From: Peribolospora baueri
Lineage: Eukaryota > Basidiomycota > Peribolosporomycetes > Peribolosporales > Peribolosporaceae
DNA: 64,000 nucleotides
Assembly (NCBI GenBank): GCA_029717555.1
Contig: JAMDHS010000010.1
Span: forward strand, 186,001-250,000
Direction: 5' to 3'
Part shown: positions 48,101 to 58,715 of the stretch, piece by piece
Position numbering within the stretch: the first letter of the stretch is position 1
How the letters are laid out: each line of letters opens with the position of its first letter
Translations under genes and position numbers: made by a program
Notes under the pieces: model-generated
Told to the model about the DNA's origin: nothing
Database searches by the model: none
What the model saw: the letters and a program-made list of their open reading frames with translations, nothing else

Positions 48101-50740
48101 GTCAAGCGATGAAAAATGAAAGGAGTCAGAGCGGGAAAAGGAACCTTCGGTTATGAACTAGGAGCTCACCATTCGTAGTCCTCATTTGTGCAAGGGCAAT
48201 TCTCTTCGTTGTGCTGAACTGGCTCCTTGAATTTGTCGCCGACAAAGCAACCCGCATCCGGCTTCCTGCGCAAGTAATATTGCTACGGGATCGAGACGGC
48301 GCGTCGTGTTCAGCATGAAATGCACACTCAGCAATGACATGAGAGTCAAGCGTTGCTCACCTTGTGACCCATCAAGCACTTAGCGCCTACGCCAGCAGAC
48401 CTCGCATACCATTTTTCCAAGTCGCCATCTCCGCACTCCCGCTTGCCCGCCGTGGCGAAGTCGATGAAAACAGCGACGTAGCGCCCTCCTTCGGGACGGT
48501 CTTTACGGGATTGAGTTCCGACGACAAGGAACTTTTGGGAAGTCGAATCCGGGACGGTGGTGAGCAATTGGACTCGCAGCTTGACGCCTAAGTCGACCTT
48601 TGACCTATAGAGAGAGCAGCAGCGCAAGCAGAGATGAAGTCAAAATGCCTTGTAGCTCCGTAACTCCGAACAAGTAGGTAATGGACTTACCATGTCTTCC
48701 CCATATCCCACGAGTACTTGAGGTCGTCCGTTCTCTCTTCATCGTTGACCATGACGAGCAGAGCACCCTTGTCTCCAAACTCGTACTTATGCGCGTCGTG
48801 AGAGACTTGTTGCCAAGTAACGCCGGCGTCAATGGACAGGAAAGTGTCGCATTCCTCGTAGGGCCGGAGATGCTCTCCGACGGACCCGACACCCATCACA
48901 AAACCTGGCGCGGGCGATGAAAAGACTCGGCCGAAGTTGTGGGGGGTGGTGGTCACGGAGTGCAGATGCAATGAGCACTTTTCTACGTCGTTTACGTCAC
49001 ATTTGAACTTGTGACCTCGGATGTCGCGCTCAGGGGCGTGTAGCGGTTGCCATCGACTGCCTGTAGACGACCAAAAGGACCATGGTGAGAAAACTCGAGG
49101 CAGCTACTCAAGTTCCATGGCAAAGCAAACTCGCCATCATCGTATGTGATCATCGTCCTCCGTCGGCGATCCTTTCCTCGCCCCTCCTGCGGGTTACGGA
49201 CGATGTTCGCAAGACCTACTCCTTCGATGCCGACGAGATGCTCGAAGTCGACGATACCATGCGAGTTTCGGCTCGTGCCTTCCAAGCTTTTAACAAAGTT
49301 GGTCCCTTCACTGTCGCTCGTGAACAAGGTTCCCACAGAGCTGGTCGGGTCGGTGAGCACGTCGACCATCAAGCTGTTTGTGGTGGACTCGACGATCGTG
49401 TAGGCGTTCTCACGGAGACCGTGTCCATGCGGGAAGTTCGCCTTAACCCACGTCACGCCGTCTTGAGTGACGTACGCTGACATCTCGTCGCCACCCAAAG
49501 CGCGAGAAGCGGTGTGACGATCTTTGAGAGCAGTAACAATATACTTCTTCACGCTTCCAATACCGTAGAATCCGCGAGCGTCCCGACCAAGGCCCAGGTC
49601 GACAAGCTTCTTCTCATCGGTAAAGAAATCCTCAGAAGCAAAGAGGCGGCTATCACGAGTGCCTGCCCTTTTGGACATGAGACGCCAGCCTTCTGTGGAG
49701 TCCTTCGCTTCGAACTCCCGTTCGTCGATGAGTGTGAAGGGAACGTCGGAGATGTCACGCTTGGACACGCCGGGAATGTCCTCGAAGGCGATGCAGAAGA
49801 TAAGCTTTTCGTGGGCGCTGCTGAAGTCCTTCGTAGACTTTGACCATATGCAAGTGGAAGTGTGCGTCATTAGCGGGTGCGGATCGGAAGCGAAGGCATC
49901 CAGAGTGTAAAATGTCTTTTCGTTGGCCGACCAAAAAAAGGCTCAAAAAAGTTAGTACCCAACTGGAAAGCCGCAGAAGGAAGGTGGGTTGTGGCCGACG
50001 GCTTACCTCATCGTGACATAGCTTCGAGCCCCAAGGGCCCCAGTCTTGGCAAGACATTCCCGTGAAAATGATCCAATCCCACCTATCGGCGTGGAACGAC
50101 AAAGGTACAGCGTTCCGGGCATAAGGAAGCGGAGTGGTGAACTCCTGCCAAGTCTGGCCTCGGTCGATCGTCCGCCAGTGTTTCTTGTCCGGACCAAAAA
50201 TGAAGGCCTACGAGAAACAACCGCAGCAGTCCTTGAGTACCACACTTGTGTCCTCCAGTGCAAGTACTGCAGCCTGTCCGCCTCACTTACCGTTTTCGCA
50301 TCGAAGCTGTGCTCTAACAGATATCTGGCCTCGCCTCCAGGCACACCTTCCACCAGCGACCATGACTTGCCTTCATCTGCTGAACGCCAGACGTCGCTAT
50401 TGTGGGCATCATGCCAAAGGATCGCCTGTGTATACAATGCGCAATTGACGCAAAGTAGCGAATGAAATAGAGTGCAACGGAGTATCTTCGCCGTCAGGGC
50501 GAGAAGAGATATATGTAGGCATGCAAGACAGATCCGAATATAAGTAGCACTCACCGTGGAGTCCTCAAAGTAGTGCAACTTTGCTGGCAGACTCGAAAAA
50601 TGCGTCCTATGCACTTCCAGTGAAGCTGCACGAGCCGAGCACAGAACGAGCACACAGGCGGCCAGCGCCAGGGAAACTGTTCGAGCAAGGCTTGCGCCCG
50701 ATCGCCGTCCGGAGAAGAGTCTTCGCATAGGCACGGACAT
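45168..50740 (-). CDS. VPS10: VPS10, vacuolar hydrolase sorting receptor (sortilin family)
   Basis: Type I receptor that sorts carboxypeptidase Y-like hydrolases from Golgi to endosome. The ATG at 50740 starts a signal peptide ([18 protein letters not shown]). First exons are 50740-50555, 50425-50291, 50207-50007 and from 49915; the last two are ...-45282 and 45194-45168. Two Vps10 propellers are present, each with Asp-box strands ([24 protein letters not shown]; then [32 protein letters not shown]) followed by 10CC Cys modules (CFVGDKF...[10 protein letters not shown] and CYVGEKI...[10 protein letters not shown]). A transmembrane helix ([19 protein letters not shown]) and a second hydrophobic stretch precede a cytoplasmic tail ending [14 protein letters not shown] tiny last exon of 27 bases carries ILQNYEED. 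Length is in the usual 1400-1500-residue range. Confidence 0.93.
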
Positions 50741-51331
50741 GGCCGCCGCCGCCGCCGTTTGGTACCAACAAAAACCTTTGTCCCTTCCGCAAGCACAAGC
50801 AGTTGAGGAGAGCCGAGGAGAAGTAGGGAGTATCGCTTGTCGTTCAGTATGATGCGGAAGAGATGTACGATGGAGTCGAACGACACGTCGATCGGTCGCA
50901 TCCGCGGGCGTTGGCCAAGGTCCACGGCCACAGCTGCGGCAGCACTCTGCTGCGGCCAGATTGCCCGTGCGACCGACTGCGGCAGCCGCCTTCCTTCACC
51001 TCTCAGAGACGCGCTATCGTCGGCTCATGTGGTCGTCTTCCCTTCTCGAAACGTATCAGGCGGCACAACAGACCATCTCTGGTTCCACCATCGTCCTTCT
51101 CTGCAGCCCTGGCCCGTACGTCTCTCCGTCCGCCTCGGCGCGAACAGGCTATACCGCTCCCAGGACGAAGTCAGGGGCTGACGGGGCTGGCGGCCGGTCG
51201 CGCTGGGGTGAACGGATCATTTCCGGTGGCCGTCATTGTCACCGTCGCATCCATCCACATTCGTGCCTTCTCTCTCTGGGAACCGTCAGCGGATGCTGAG
51301 GACGGCGTTGGCGCTGTGAGACGAGCCCGCC
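50741..51331. promoter_or_regulatory. Divergent promoter, VPS10 / RPB7
   Basis: 591 bases between divergent start codons. No supported gene lies inside. It should hold both promoters and 5' UTRs. Confidence 0.5.
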
Positions 51332-52397
51332 ATGTTCTTCTACGTTAGTACCGCACGTTCTGATCGGGCGAGCTAGCGAGAGAATATTCGGTCGACCGTC
51401 GTTCTCACCCTTCCCCTTTGTCTTGACTTCGCGATGCTTGCACAACTCGGTTGGTCCTACCTCGCGTGATTGCTGCCATCCATCCAATCATCCACCTGTC
51501 TGGCCATTTGGACCCGCCTCTTCACCTTTTGATGCCTTCTCTTGTCGCTAATGCGTACCACAGAAAGAACTCGAGCACACCATCCTGCTCCATCCGTCCT
51601 TCTTCGGACCGCAGATGCAAGAGTACCTGCGCAGGAAACTGTACGACGACGTGCAGGGGACGTGTAGCGGTCGGTACGGATACATCATCTGCGTCGTCGA
51701 TGTACTCGACATCGGCAAGGGCTACGTCACCCCAGGCTCAGGTCTCGCAGAGTTCAACATCAAGTACCGCGCCATTGTTTTCAAACCATTTAAGGGAGAG
51801 GTGGTGGATGCGACGGTGACGCTGGTGAACAAGATGGGCTTCTTCGCGGAGGTCGGACCGCTCCAAATTTTCGTTTCTGGACATGTAAGTGGTCGACATC
51901 AGGAGTGATTCCTGCCCTTCGTGATGGAAAGGGATCGATCCGCCATTGATTACTTTCTCGTATGTCCTTGTTCCTTCAGCTCATTCCTCCCGAGATGCGG
52001 TTCGATCCAAACTCGAACCCGCCGTGTTGGGTTTCACACGAAGCAGTACGTGACTCTTGATATCGTCAAATCCAATCAAAGCGACACAGGCTCATGGAAA
52101 TGTCCTTTGGCGACCGATAGAGCCTTCGAAAAGATGACCGGGTGCGATTGAAGATTGTAGGCACGAGATTGGAGTCGACGGAGATTGTGAGCATTCATTC
52201 CATGCTCCGTCGCCGTCACCGCTTTGAAATTCTGCTGACAGCAACTTCTCATTCGCCCGACTGGCGTCACTTGCAGTTCGCAATCGGGACAGTGTGTATT
52301 CTGACTGGTCCTCTCACCCTCATGTTGCCGCTGACTCTTTACTTTTTAACTACCCTCATCGCTACAGCTCAAGGAGGACTACCTTGGTGTGCTATGA
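51332..52397 (+). CDS. RPB7: RNA polymerase II subunit Rpb7
   Basis: Rpb7 pairs with Rpb4 as the stalk of RNA polymerase II, contacting nascent RNA and linking transcription to mRNA decay. Splicing 51332-51343, 51564-51884, 51980-52045, 52121-52186, 52277-52291 and 52368-52397 is in phase and gives 169 residues (yeast 171). It starts [20 protein letters not shown], has the tip RNP domain ([12 protein letters not shown]), the OB domain ([29 protein letters not shown]) and ends KEDYLGVL. The first exon is 12 bases and the fifth is 15 bases. Confidence 0.95.
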
Positions 52398-52804
52398 GAC
52401 CATTCCTCGGGTACTTGTGTTCTCTCGTCCGCCTCACCTGAGAGAAGTGCAGGGCTTAAGACTATCCAAGAGACCTTGCATACTAGGGATCACGGACAAA
52501 CATGATCATGTACATGTGTATGCTTTTCTCGAATCGTAAACGCCGCATGCGTCCTCGAATTAGAATCCCATCAGGCATTTTGGAGCTTATTGCCCACGGT
52601 AACGCGATGCCGGGCGCGGGACCGTGGGAAGAAAGTGCCGCAGCAGCGTGTCATTTACACGATCGCGTCTCGATGATACGCGTCGCGCTCGATAAGGACG
52701 TTGCTCTTCTTCCTCCCGCCTCGTCCTCTGCCCCCTTTCTAATCACCGTCCTTCCATTCATAGAACCCTCCCACTCGTTTCTATTTTTTGACTGCCTTAT
52801 CACA
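52398..52804. other. Intergenic region RPB7 / PCNA
   Basis: 407 bases between the RPB7 stop and the PCNA start, both plus strand. C/T-rich sequence precedes the PCNA ATG. No gene was recognised. Confidence 0.45.
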
Positions 52805-54177
52805 ATGTTGGAAGCTCGACTTGACTCTGCCGCTCTGCTTAAGCGTCTTTTGGACTCCATCAAGGAGCTCGTCGAGGCAGGCAACCTTGATTGCAACGAT
52901 GAAGCTATCGTGAGTGTCCGAGCTCTTTTCCCTCGTCTCTGCCTTCCAGCAACCCCCTAGCTTTGTCCGAGTATGTACCAGAGGCTCCCTGATTGTGGCG
53001 TCTGACTTTATGATCTTTCCAATTTGCGCCTGGCGAACGCCCCGCAGAAACTGCAAGCGATGGACAACGCGCACGTCTCCCTGGTCTCCTTTGAGCTCAA
53101 GGCGGACGGTTTCGAGCCGTACCGGTGTGACCGTCAGTTGCAACTTGGCATCAGCATGGCGTCGTTGACCAAGGTCCTCCGGTGCGCCAACAACGATGAC
53201 ATCGTCACTCTTAAGGCAGACGACGGCGCCGACATGCTCAACCTAACCTTCGAGAGCCCGAGTGAGTAGCGCTGGTGGTATCCGCCTGAGTCGGGCTTGT
53301 CGGTGCTAGTCTTCCGTTTGAGCGTTGAGAGAGGACGCTGCCGCCACTAACACGGGCTCTGCTCCGCCTTGACCCTCATTTGCGCTTGTTCAGAGACGGA
53401 CCGGGTGGGCGAGTACGAGCTGAAGCTGATGGACATCGACCAAGAGCACTTGGGCATCCCGGAGACGGACTACGACGCGGTCGTGCGCATGGCATCGTCT
53501 GAGTTTCGCAGGATTGTGGCGGACCTTGGAAACATGGGAGAGAGCGTGCGGATCGACGTGTCCAAAGAGGGCGTTGCGTTTAGCACCGAGGGCGAGATCG
53601 GCCAGGCTCGGCTGATGCTCAAGCAGGGTTCCGGCTCTGGCGCGACTCTGGACGATGAGGACGATGAGGACGATGAGGATGAGGACGGAAAGAGGAAGAG
53701 GAAAAGGGCCAAGAGGAGCGCGGAGGAAGGCAGCGTGCCTGTCCAGATCGAACTCAATCAGGCGATCAACCTCACTTTCTCCCTCAAGTACCTCAACAAC
53801 TTCGCCAAGGCCGCGCCGCTGAGCCAGAGCGTGTCCTTGCACATGGGCAGCCAGGTGCCGCTGCTGGTAAGTAGTATAGCCTCGCGTTGACGTAGTCCGA
53901 CCCCTTGAAACGACCAGAAGGGTGTTCATTTTACGCGTCGATTTGCCGCCCGTATCCTCTCCTCACGTGCGCAGGTCGAGTTTGCATTTGAGAACGGTTG
54001 GGTGCGGTATTTCCTCGCGCCGAAGCTGGTGAGCAGACCGTTCTTCTGTTGTTAACGTTCTCAGTAGTCGTTCATATTCACTGACGCTAGGATGCCTGAT
54101 GACGGGCGTCTTCTCTTCCCTCCTCTCGCTTCTGTGTCTCTTTTATATTCCCATCTCAGGCCGACGACGAGGCGTAA
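52805..54177 (+). CDS. POL30: PCNA, DNA polymerase sliding clamp
   Basis: Homotrimeric ring that tethers polymerases and repair factors to DNA. Splicing 52805-52909, 53048-53261, 53394-53866, 53975-54028 and 54160-54177 is in phase and gives 287 residues against the usual 258-261. It starts [18 protein letters not shown], has the DNA-facing helix segment [14 protein letters not shown], the interdomain connector [18 protein letters not shown], the conserved Lys of VSKEGVAFS (the usual Lys164 ubiquitin/SUMO site) and the ending [13 protein letters not shown]. The extra residues form a charged insertion in the second domain, between RLMLKQ and [13 protein letters not shown]. Confidence 0.95.
53628..53745 (+). 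other. Charged disordered insertion in PCNA
   Basis: About 30 extra residues replace the short loop between two strands of domain 2. They run Gly/Ser, then about a dozen Asp/Glu residues (GAT-GAG iterations), then a Lys/Arg cluster KRKRKRAKR, then a short Ser/Glu stretch. The exon is uninterrupted and in frame on both sides. Confidence 0.85.
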
Positions 54178-54802
54178 ACACCGCTTCCCAAAACGAATGT
54201 CGCGTTTTCGCTTGCACGCTCGTCGTCGGCCAATCGGTCCTCGCATTTGTGTTGCATCCCCTGTTTTTGTATTTACCCGGAGCCATGGAGGGACTGGCAG
54301 GGGGTGAAAAGGGACGATTATGTGCTACGGCGCGCGAGATTACAACTCAAGGCTATGTCGAGCTTTAAAGCGGGCCGGATTGAAACAGGCTCACAGCCGA
54401 TCGACGCGTTCCTCTCCCTGCGACGGGCTCGCCATCCCTAAGGCGGCCGGCTCACCGCTCGACCGTACATACCAAACACCACCAGCTTGACACCCAACGA
54501 AGTCTCTCTTTGTCTTTTTTTCACTCTCCGCTTTGTCATCCTCTCTCTCCTCTCTCCGCCTGTCTTGCCTCCAGGCCCCTCTTCCCACCCTCGTCCCGCC
54601 GTCTCGCCGCCCTTCTGTTCATGTCCTCCCTCAGGCCTTCGCCCCTCCGTTTGCTGTAGCCCTTTGCCGTCGAGCAATTCGCTCCGCCTACTTACTGCCA
54701 TCTCCTAGGCGTTTGTGACAGCGTATTGTCCTGCCGCATCCGAGCTCGCTCGCTGCACGCGCCAGGCAATCGTGGCGTAACAAGACATTTCGCAACGACT
54801 AC
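54178..54802. other. Intergenic region PCNA / F-box gene
   Basis: 625 bases with a C/T-rich run before the ATG of the F-box gene, resembling the leader tracts seen upstream of other genes here. No supported gene. Confidence 0.45.
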
Positions 54803-57800
54803 ATGGCCCCTCCACCAGCGGCCGGGCTGGACGAGGCGGCCTCCCGGTCGGCAGCGTCCAGCTCCGTGTCGCCTCCAGAGCCTTCCCTGCCATCCGGCGG
54901 TACTGCCGCCAAGTCCCCCTCCGCCGCTTCTGGCCCCATCTTGATAGCCTCGCCCCTGCGCAACGTCAGCCCTCCGACACCTGCCCCCTCGCCCCAGCCG
55001 GAATGGCGACTCCTGCGCGATCCTTCGCAGCAGACCGGCGACGCGTTGCACCATACACCTCCTTTGGGTCCTCCAGGAGAGGAGACGCTCATGCATACCC
55101 TCACCACTGGCTTCTCTCGCCTGGACGCGAAAGCGCGGCGGCGGTTCCTCACCGAGCTCGTCTCGCTCTGCGATGTAGGCGAGCTCGCCCACCTGTCTCA
55201 AACCATCTCCCCAAGGCTGAAAGTCGACTTTCTGAGTCAGCTGCCCATTGAGATTTCCCTCCACATCCTCTCCTTTATCGACGACCCTCGCACCCTCGCT
55301 CGAGCCGCTTGTGTCAGTCGCTTCTGGAGAAGCCTCGTGAACGACGAGAGCACGTGGAAAGCCATGTGCCTCAAACACCGCTTCGCCGACGACCGGCCCG
55401 GCACGCTCCTCTCCCCTCGTCTCGCTGGCGACGCACAGATGACGGACGTCTTCGACGATGATTCGCCGTCTGCGGACGCCGCTCTCGCGCGTGCTCCTGA
55501 GTACTACGACCCCGAGGGGTCGACGCCGCTCGTCGAGCTCTATCGTGGATATCGCGCTCGCGGCTTGGACCCCTCGAGCGCGCTCCACGAGTTGCGCACC
55601 CTTCACGACCTCTTCCTCGCCAAGCAGGGCCGCCTCTCCGGCGGCGTCGCTCGGCTGAGCGACGCCGATCGCGCGTTTTACCGTCAACTCGAAGAGATAG
55701 TGGAGAAGGAGGAAGAGGCTGGGTGGAGCGAGAGGGGGGCGGCTGCCGCCATGGACGAGATGGACGAGGATGTCGGTTGGCTGGGCTCGCAGAGCAGAAG
55801 CAGAGACGTCGAGGGAAGAAGCGCTAGGGCTCGCCATGGACGGGGCGCTTCAACCGTGGCCGCGGGAGACTATACCGGATCTCAAGATGCGAAGCACTCT
55901 GCGTCGAGCGTGGCAAAGGCAGGTTCCTCCCGACCATCGCTAGCAAACACAGGCCCTCCGCCGCGGCCTCGCAGATCGTCCCAGCGCAGCATCCCCCCGT
56001 CTCTCGAAGGCGCCGAGCTGATGGACCTAAGTTCGGACGCGGCGTCGCCTTTCAAAATTGCGCGAAACGCGGTTAGGAAGAAGGCCGCCGTGGTGGACTC
56101 GGGGAGAAGTCTCGGCCTCGGCACCCCTTCCTCTTCTGCCCAGCCCAGGTCGTTCTCTTACAGGAACCACTTCAAGATGCAGTATTTGACTGGTGAGCGT
56201 CTTTTGCGTTTCTGTCATGAGGCCGGGCCGGACCTTCATGGTAGGCTCACTTGATGCTGACTGTTTTCCTACCGCGCGTCCGACAGAGTCCAACTGGCTC
56301 CGTGGGGGTCGATTGCTCGCCCAACACACGTCTGCGGACGACGAAGCAGTGGTAACATCGTTAGCTATGGACGACGAATGGATCGTCGTCAGCATGGCCA
56401 ATTCCAAGATTCATGTCTTCGACGCACGTACGGGCCTCTTTGCCAGCACGCTGGCCGGACACGAGAACGGCGTGTGGTGTCTCACGCTCATTAGTCGCTC
56501 GAGCTTTGCGAAGACGAGGAGCCCTCGCAGGCACCCAACCGCGTCGGGGGCTATGGCGGATAAGCAGAACACCCACGATCCTTCCAGCTTTTCAGCTCAA
56601 TCGCGGCCGTTTTCCTCTTTGTCCGCCTCCACCTCGCGCTTGCCCGTCGGTCCCGGGTTTTCTTTCGTTTCCGGTTCCACCACCTCTGCAGCGGCGCATC
56701 ACCCTGACTCGGACGACCGGTCCGTATCAGGACTCGGCCTTTCAGAATACGCTGAGGGCGTTTTCGCCGAGCACCACGCAGGTGGCTCGCGCTCTGCTTC
56801 CTTCTCCAGTTTCGGTCCCGGATCGACATCTGCGCTTGATTTGGACTCGGGCGGTGGAAGTGCTAGACGGCAGGGCCCGAGCGGCAGGTCGTTCAGCACC
56901 ACAGACGCGTTTGGAGGTCCGCACTCGTCAGATCCTCGAGAGGTCCCCACGCAGGCGAGAGAAGCCGTGTCTGCTATTCTCGCTGGAGCTCGCGGCAACG
57001 TCCAGCCCAGTCTTTGTGGCACGTCGACAGGATATGGAAACGAAGGTGCCATTGTCGTTAGCGGCGGCTGTGATAGGGACGTTAGGGTTTGGGACGTCGA
57101 GACGGGGTGAGTCCACCGCTTCCGACTTTCTCGCGGTCGCACCGCCTCGAGCACTAATCTTGGCACCCACCCCGCCGTGCGATCTTTCCACAGCGCATGC
57201 AAGCACGTCCTCCGAGGCCACAGCTCGACGGTGCGATGCCTCAAGGTCCTCGATGGCCGTCCGATCGCCATCTCTGGTTCACGCGACGGCACTCTCCGGG
57301 TGTGGGACGTGGATGCAGGACGTTCGCTCCACGTCCTTCGTGGGCACCAGGAGTCCGTGCGGTGCTTGGAGGTGGCTGGCAATAAGGTTGTCAGCGGGAG
57401 TTACGATGCCACTTGCAGGGTGGGCACCATTTTTACCTGTTTTGTTGGCGGCCCGAGTTGTTTGGTCCTCATCTCAGATCTCTGCCTGGGCTGTTTGTTC
57501 TTTCTTGTCAACAGGTGTGGGACGTGGATGCGGGAACGTGTTTACACACCTTGCAGGGGCACCTTTGCCAGATCTACGCGGTGGCGTTCGATGGCCAGTA
57601 CGTCGTTACCGGCAGTCTCGACACGACCGTTCGGGTGTGGTCAGCGGAAACGGGGTAAGCTGCATCCGCTTGCGCTGATCGCTCTTTACAGGTGGGAGCT
57701 CATGTCGGATTTTTTTTCTCGTCTTTTCTCCAACCCCATCTCCCAGAGAATGTCTTGCGCTCTTCCAAGGACACACTCAGCTTGTCGGCCAGCTCCAGCT

Positions 57801-58212
57801 CACCGACTCGATCCTCGTCACCGGAGGGTCCGACGGCCGAGTGATCGTCTTCTCCCTGCACACCATGGAGTGCTTGCACCGTTTGTGCGCGCACGACAAT
57901 AGCGTGACGTGCCTACAGTTCGATGGACGCTTCCTTGTTACTGGCGGCAATGACGGAAAGGTCAAGCTCTGGGATTTTAAGACGGGAGCGTTTATTCGCG
58001 AGCTATGCGAACCGAGCGAGGCCGTATGGAAGGTGCGCCCGAGCTCGTCGTCGGTTGGACTTTGCGGTGCGGTTGCGGTAGACATGACCGGAAATTTGTC
58101 TCTTTTTTCTTCGCAGGTCACGTACCGAGACGACAAATGTGTCGTCCTTTGCAGAAGAGGCAGCAAGACCAGCATGGAGGTCTTTTCCTATCGGCCCACC
58201 GAATTCTCTTAA
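54803..58212 (+). CDS. CDC4: F-box/WD40 protein, Cdc4/Fbw7/Pop1 type
   Basis: Substrate receptor of an SCF ubiquitin ligase that recognises phosphodegrons, in yeast on the CDK inhibitor Sic1 and other regulators. Splicing 54803-56192, 56287-57106, 57194-57419, 57515-57654, 57747-58032 and 58117-58212 is in phase and gives 985 residues. The F-box is at about residues 145-190 (LPIEISLHILSFIDDPRTLA); just before it, LDAKARRRFLTELVSLCD looks like the D-domain dimerisation helix. The beta-propeller follows with repeats such as SGSRDGTLRVWDVDAG, SGSYDATCRVWDVDAG, TGSLDTTVRVWSAETG and TGGNDGKVKLWDFKTG, and a closing strand TYRDDKCVVLCRR. Propeller blade 2 is split by a ~170-residue Ser-rich insertion. 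Cdc4/Fbw7 assignment rests on this architecture; another F-box/WD40 member is possible. Confidence 0.85.
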
Positions 58213-58715
58213 GTCGGGCCGCCGCCGTATAGCTAGACAATCGTCCCATTTCTACATCTAACCGTCCATCGAACCCGGCCATCTGTCGTTTTCTTGTCAC
58301 CACCGGTCACCGATCAACAAACGCACCCGTTCCCTCAGTCAGCTCAGCGCTCCAGTCCAGTCCTTTCGGCCGCTCCTTTCTTGTACTTTTATTGGGGCCT
58401 CGCTCTTTGAAACCGCTCGGAAGTCAATGTCAGGTGCTCGATCTAGAGACGTGCGTCTCCTAAGGAACATGAGTGAGTGTTGGGAAGAAAACGCTATGCT
58501 TTTTCGTACATTGTCTCTGCGAGACCTCCGATTCGAGCCCAAAAAAAAAACATAATTAGGTCGTCGTGCTGACGACCGATGCCGGTGGAGACCGCTACGG
58601 TGCTGCGGGAGTTGGGAATTAAATCGAAGGTAGAAAGAGACCAGAGCCCGGGGGCGGTGCGACGAATGCGTTTGCACACGTCTTCCCAGGCTGCCCGACC
58701 TTGGTTCAGATCGGA
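58213..58715. other. Convergent 3' intergenic region
   Basis: Lies between the stop codons of the F-box gene (+) and the second multi-helix membrane protein (-). An A10 tract is near 58540-58549. No supported gene. Confidence 0.45.

Noticed and set aside
58540-58549. A10 tract as the tail of a retroposed element
   Set aside because: No element body, target-site duplication or second tract was seen; it fits a 3' intergenic region.
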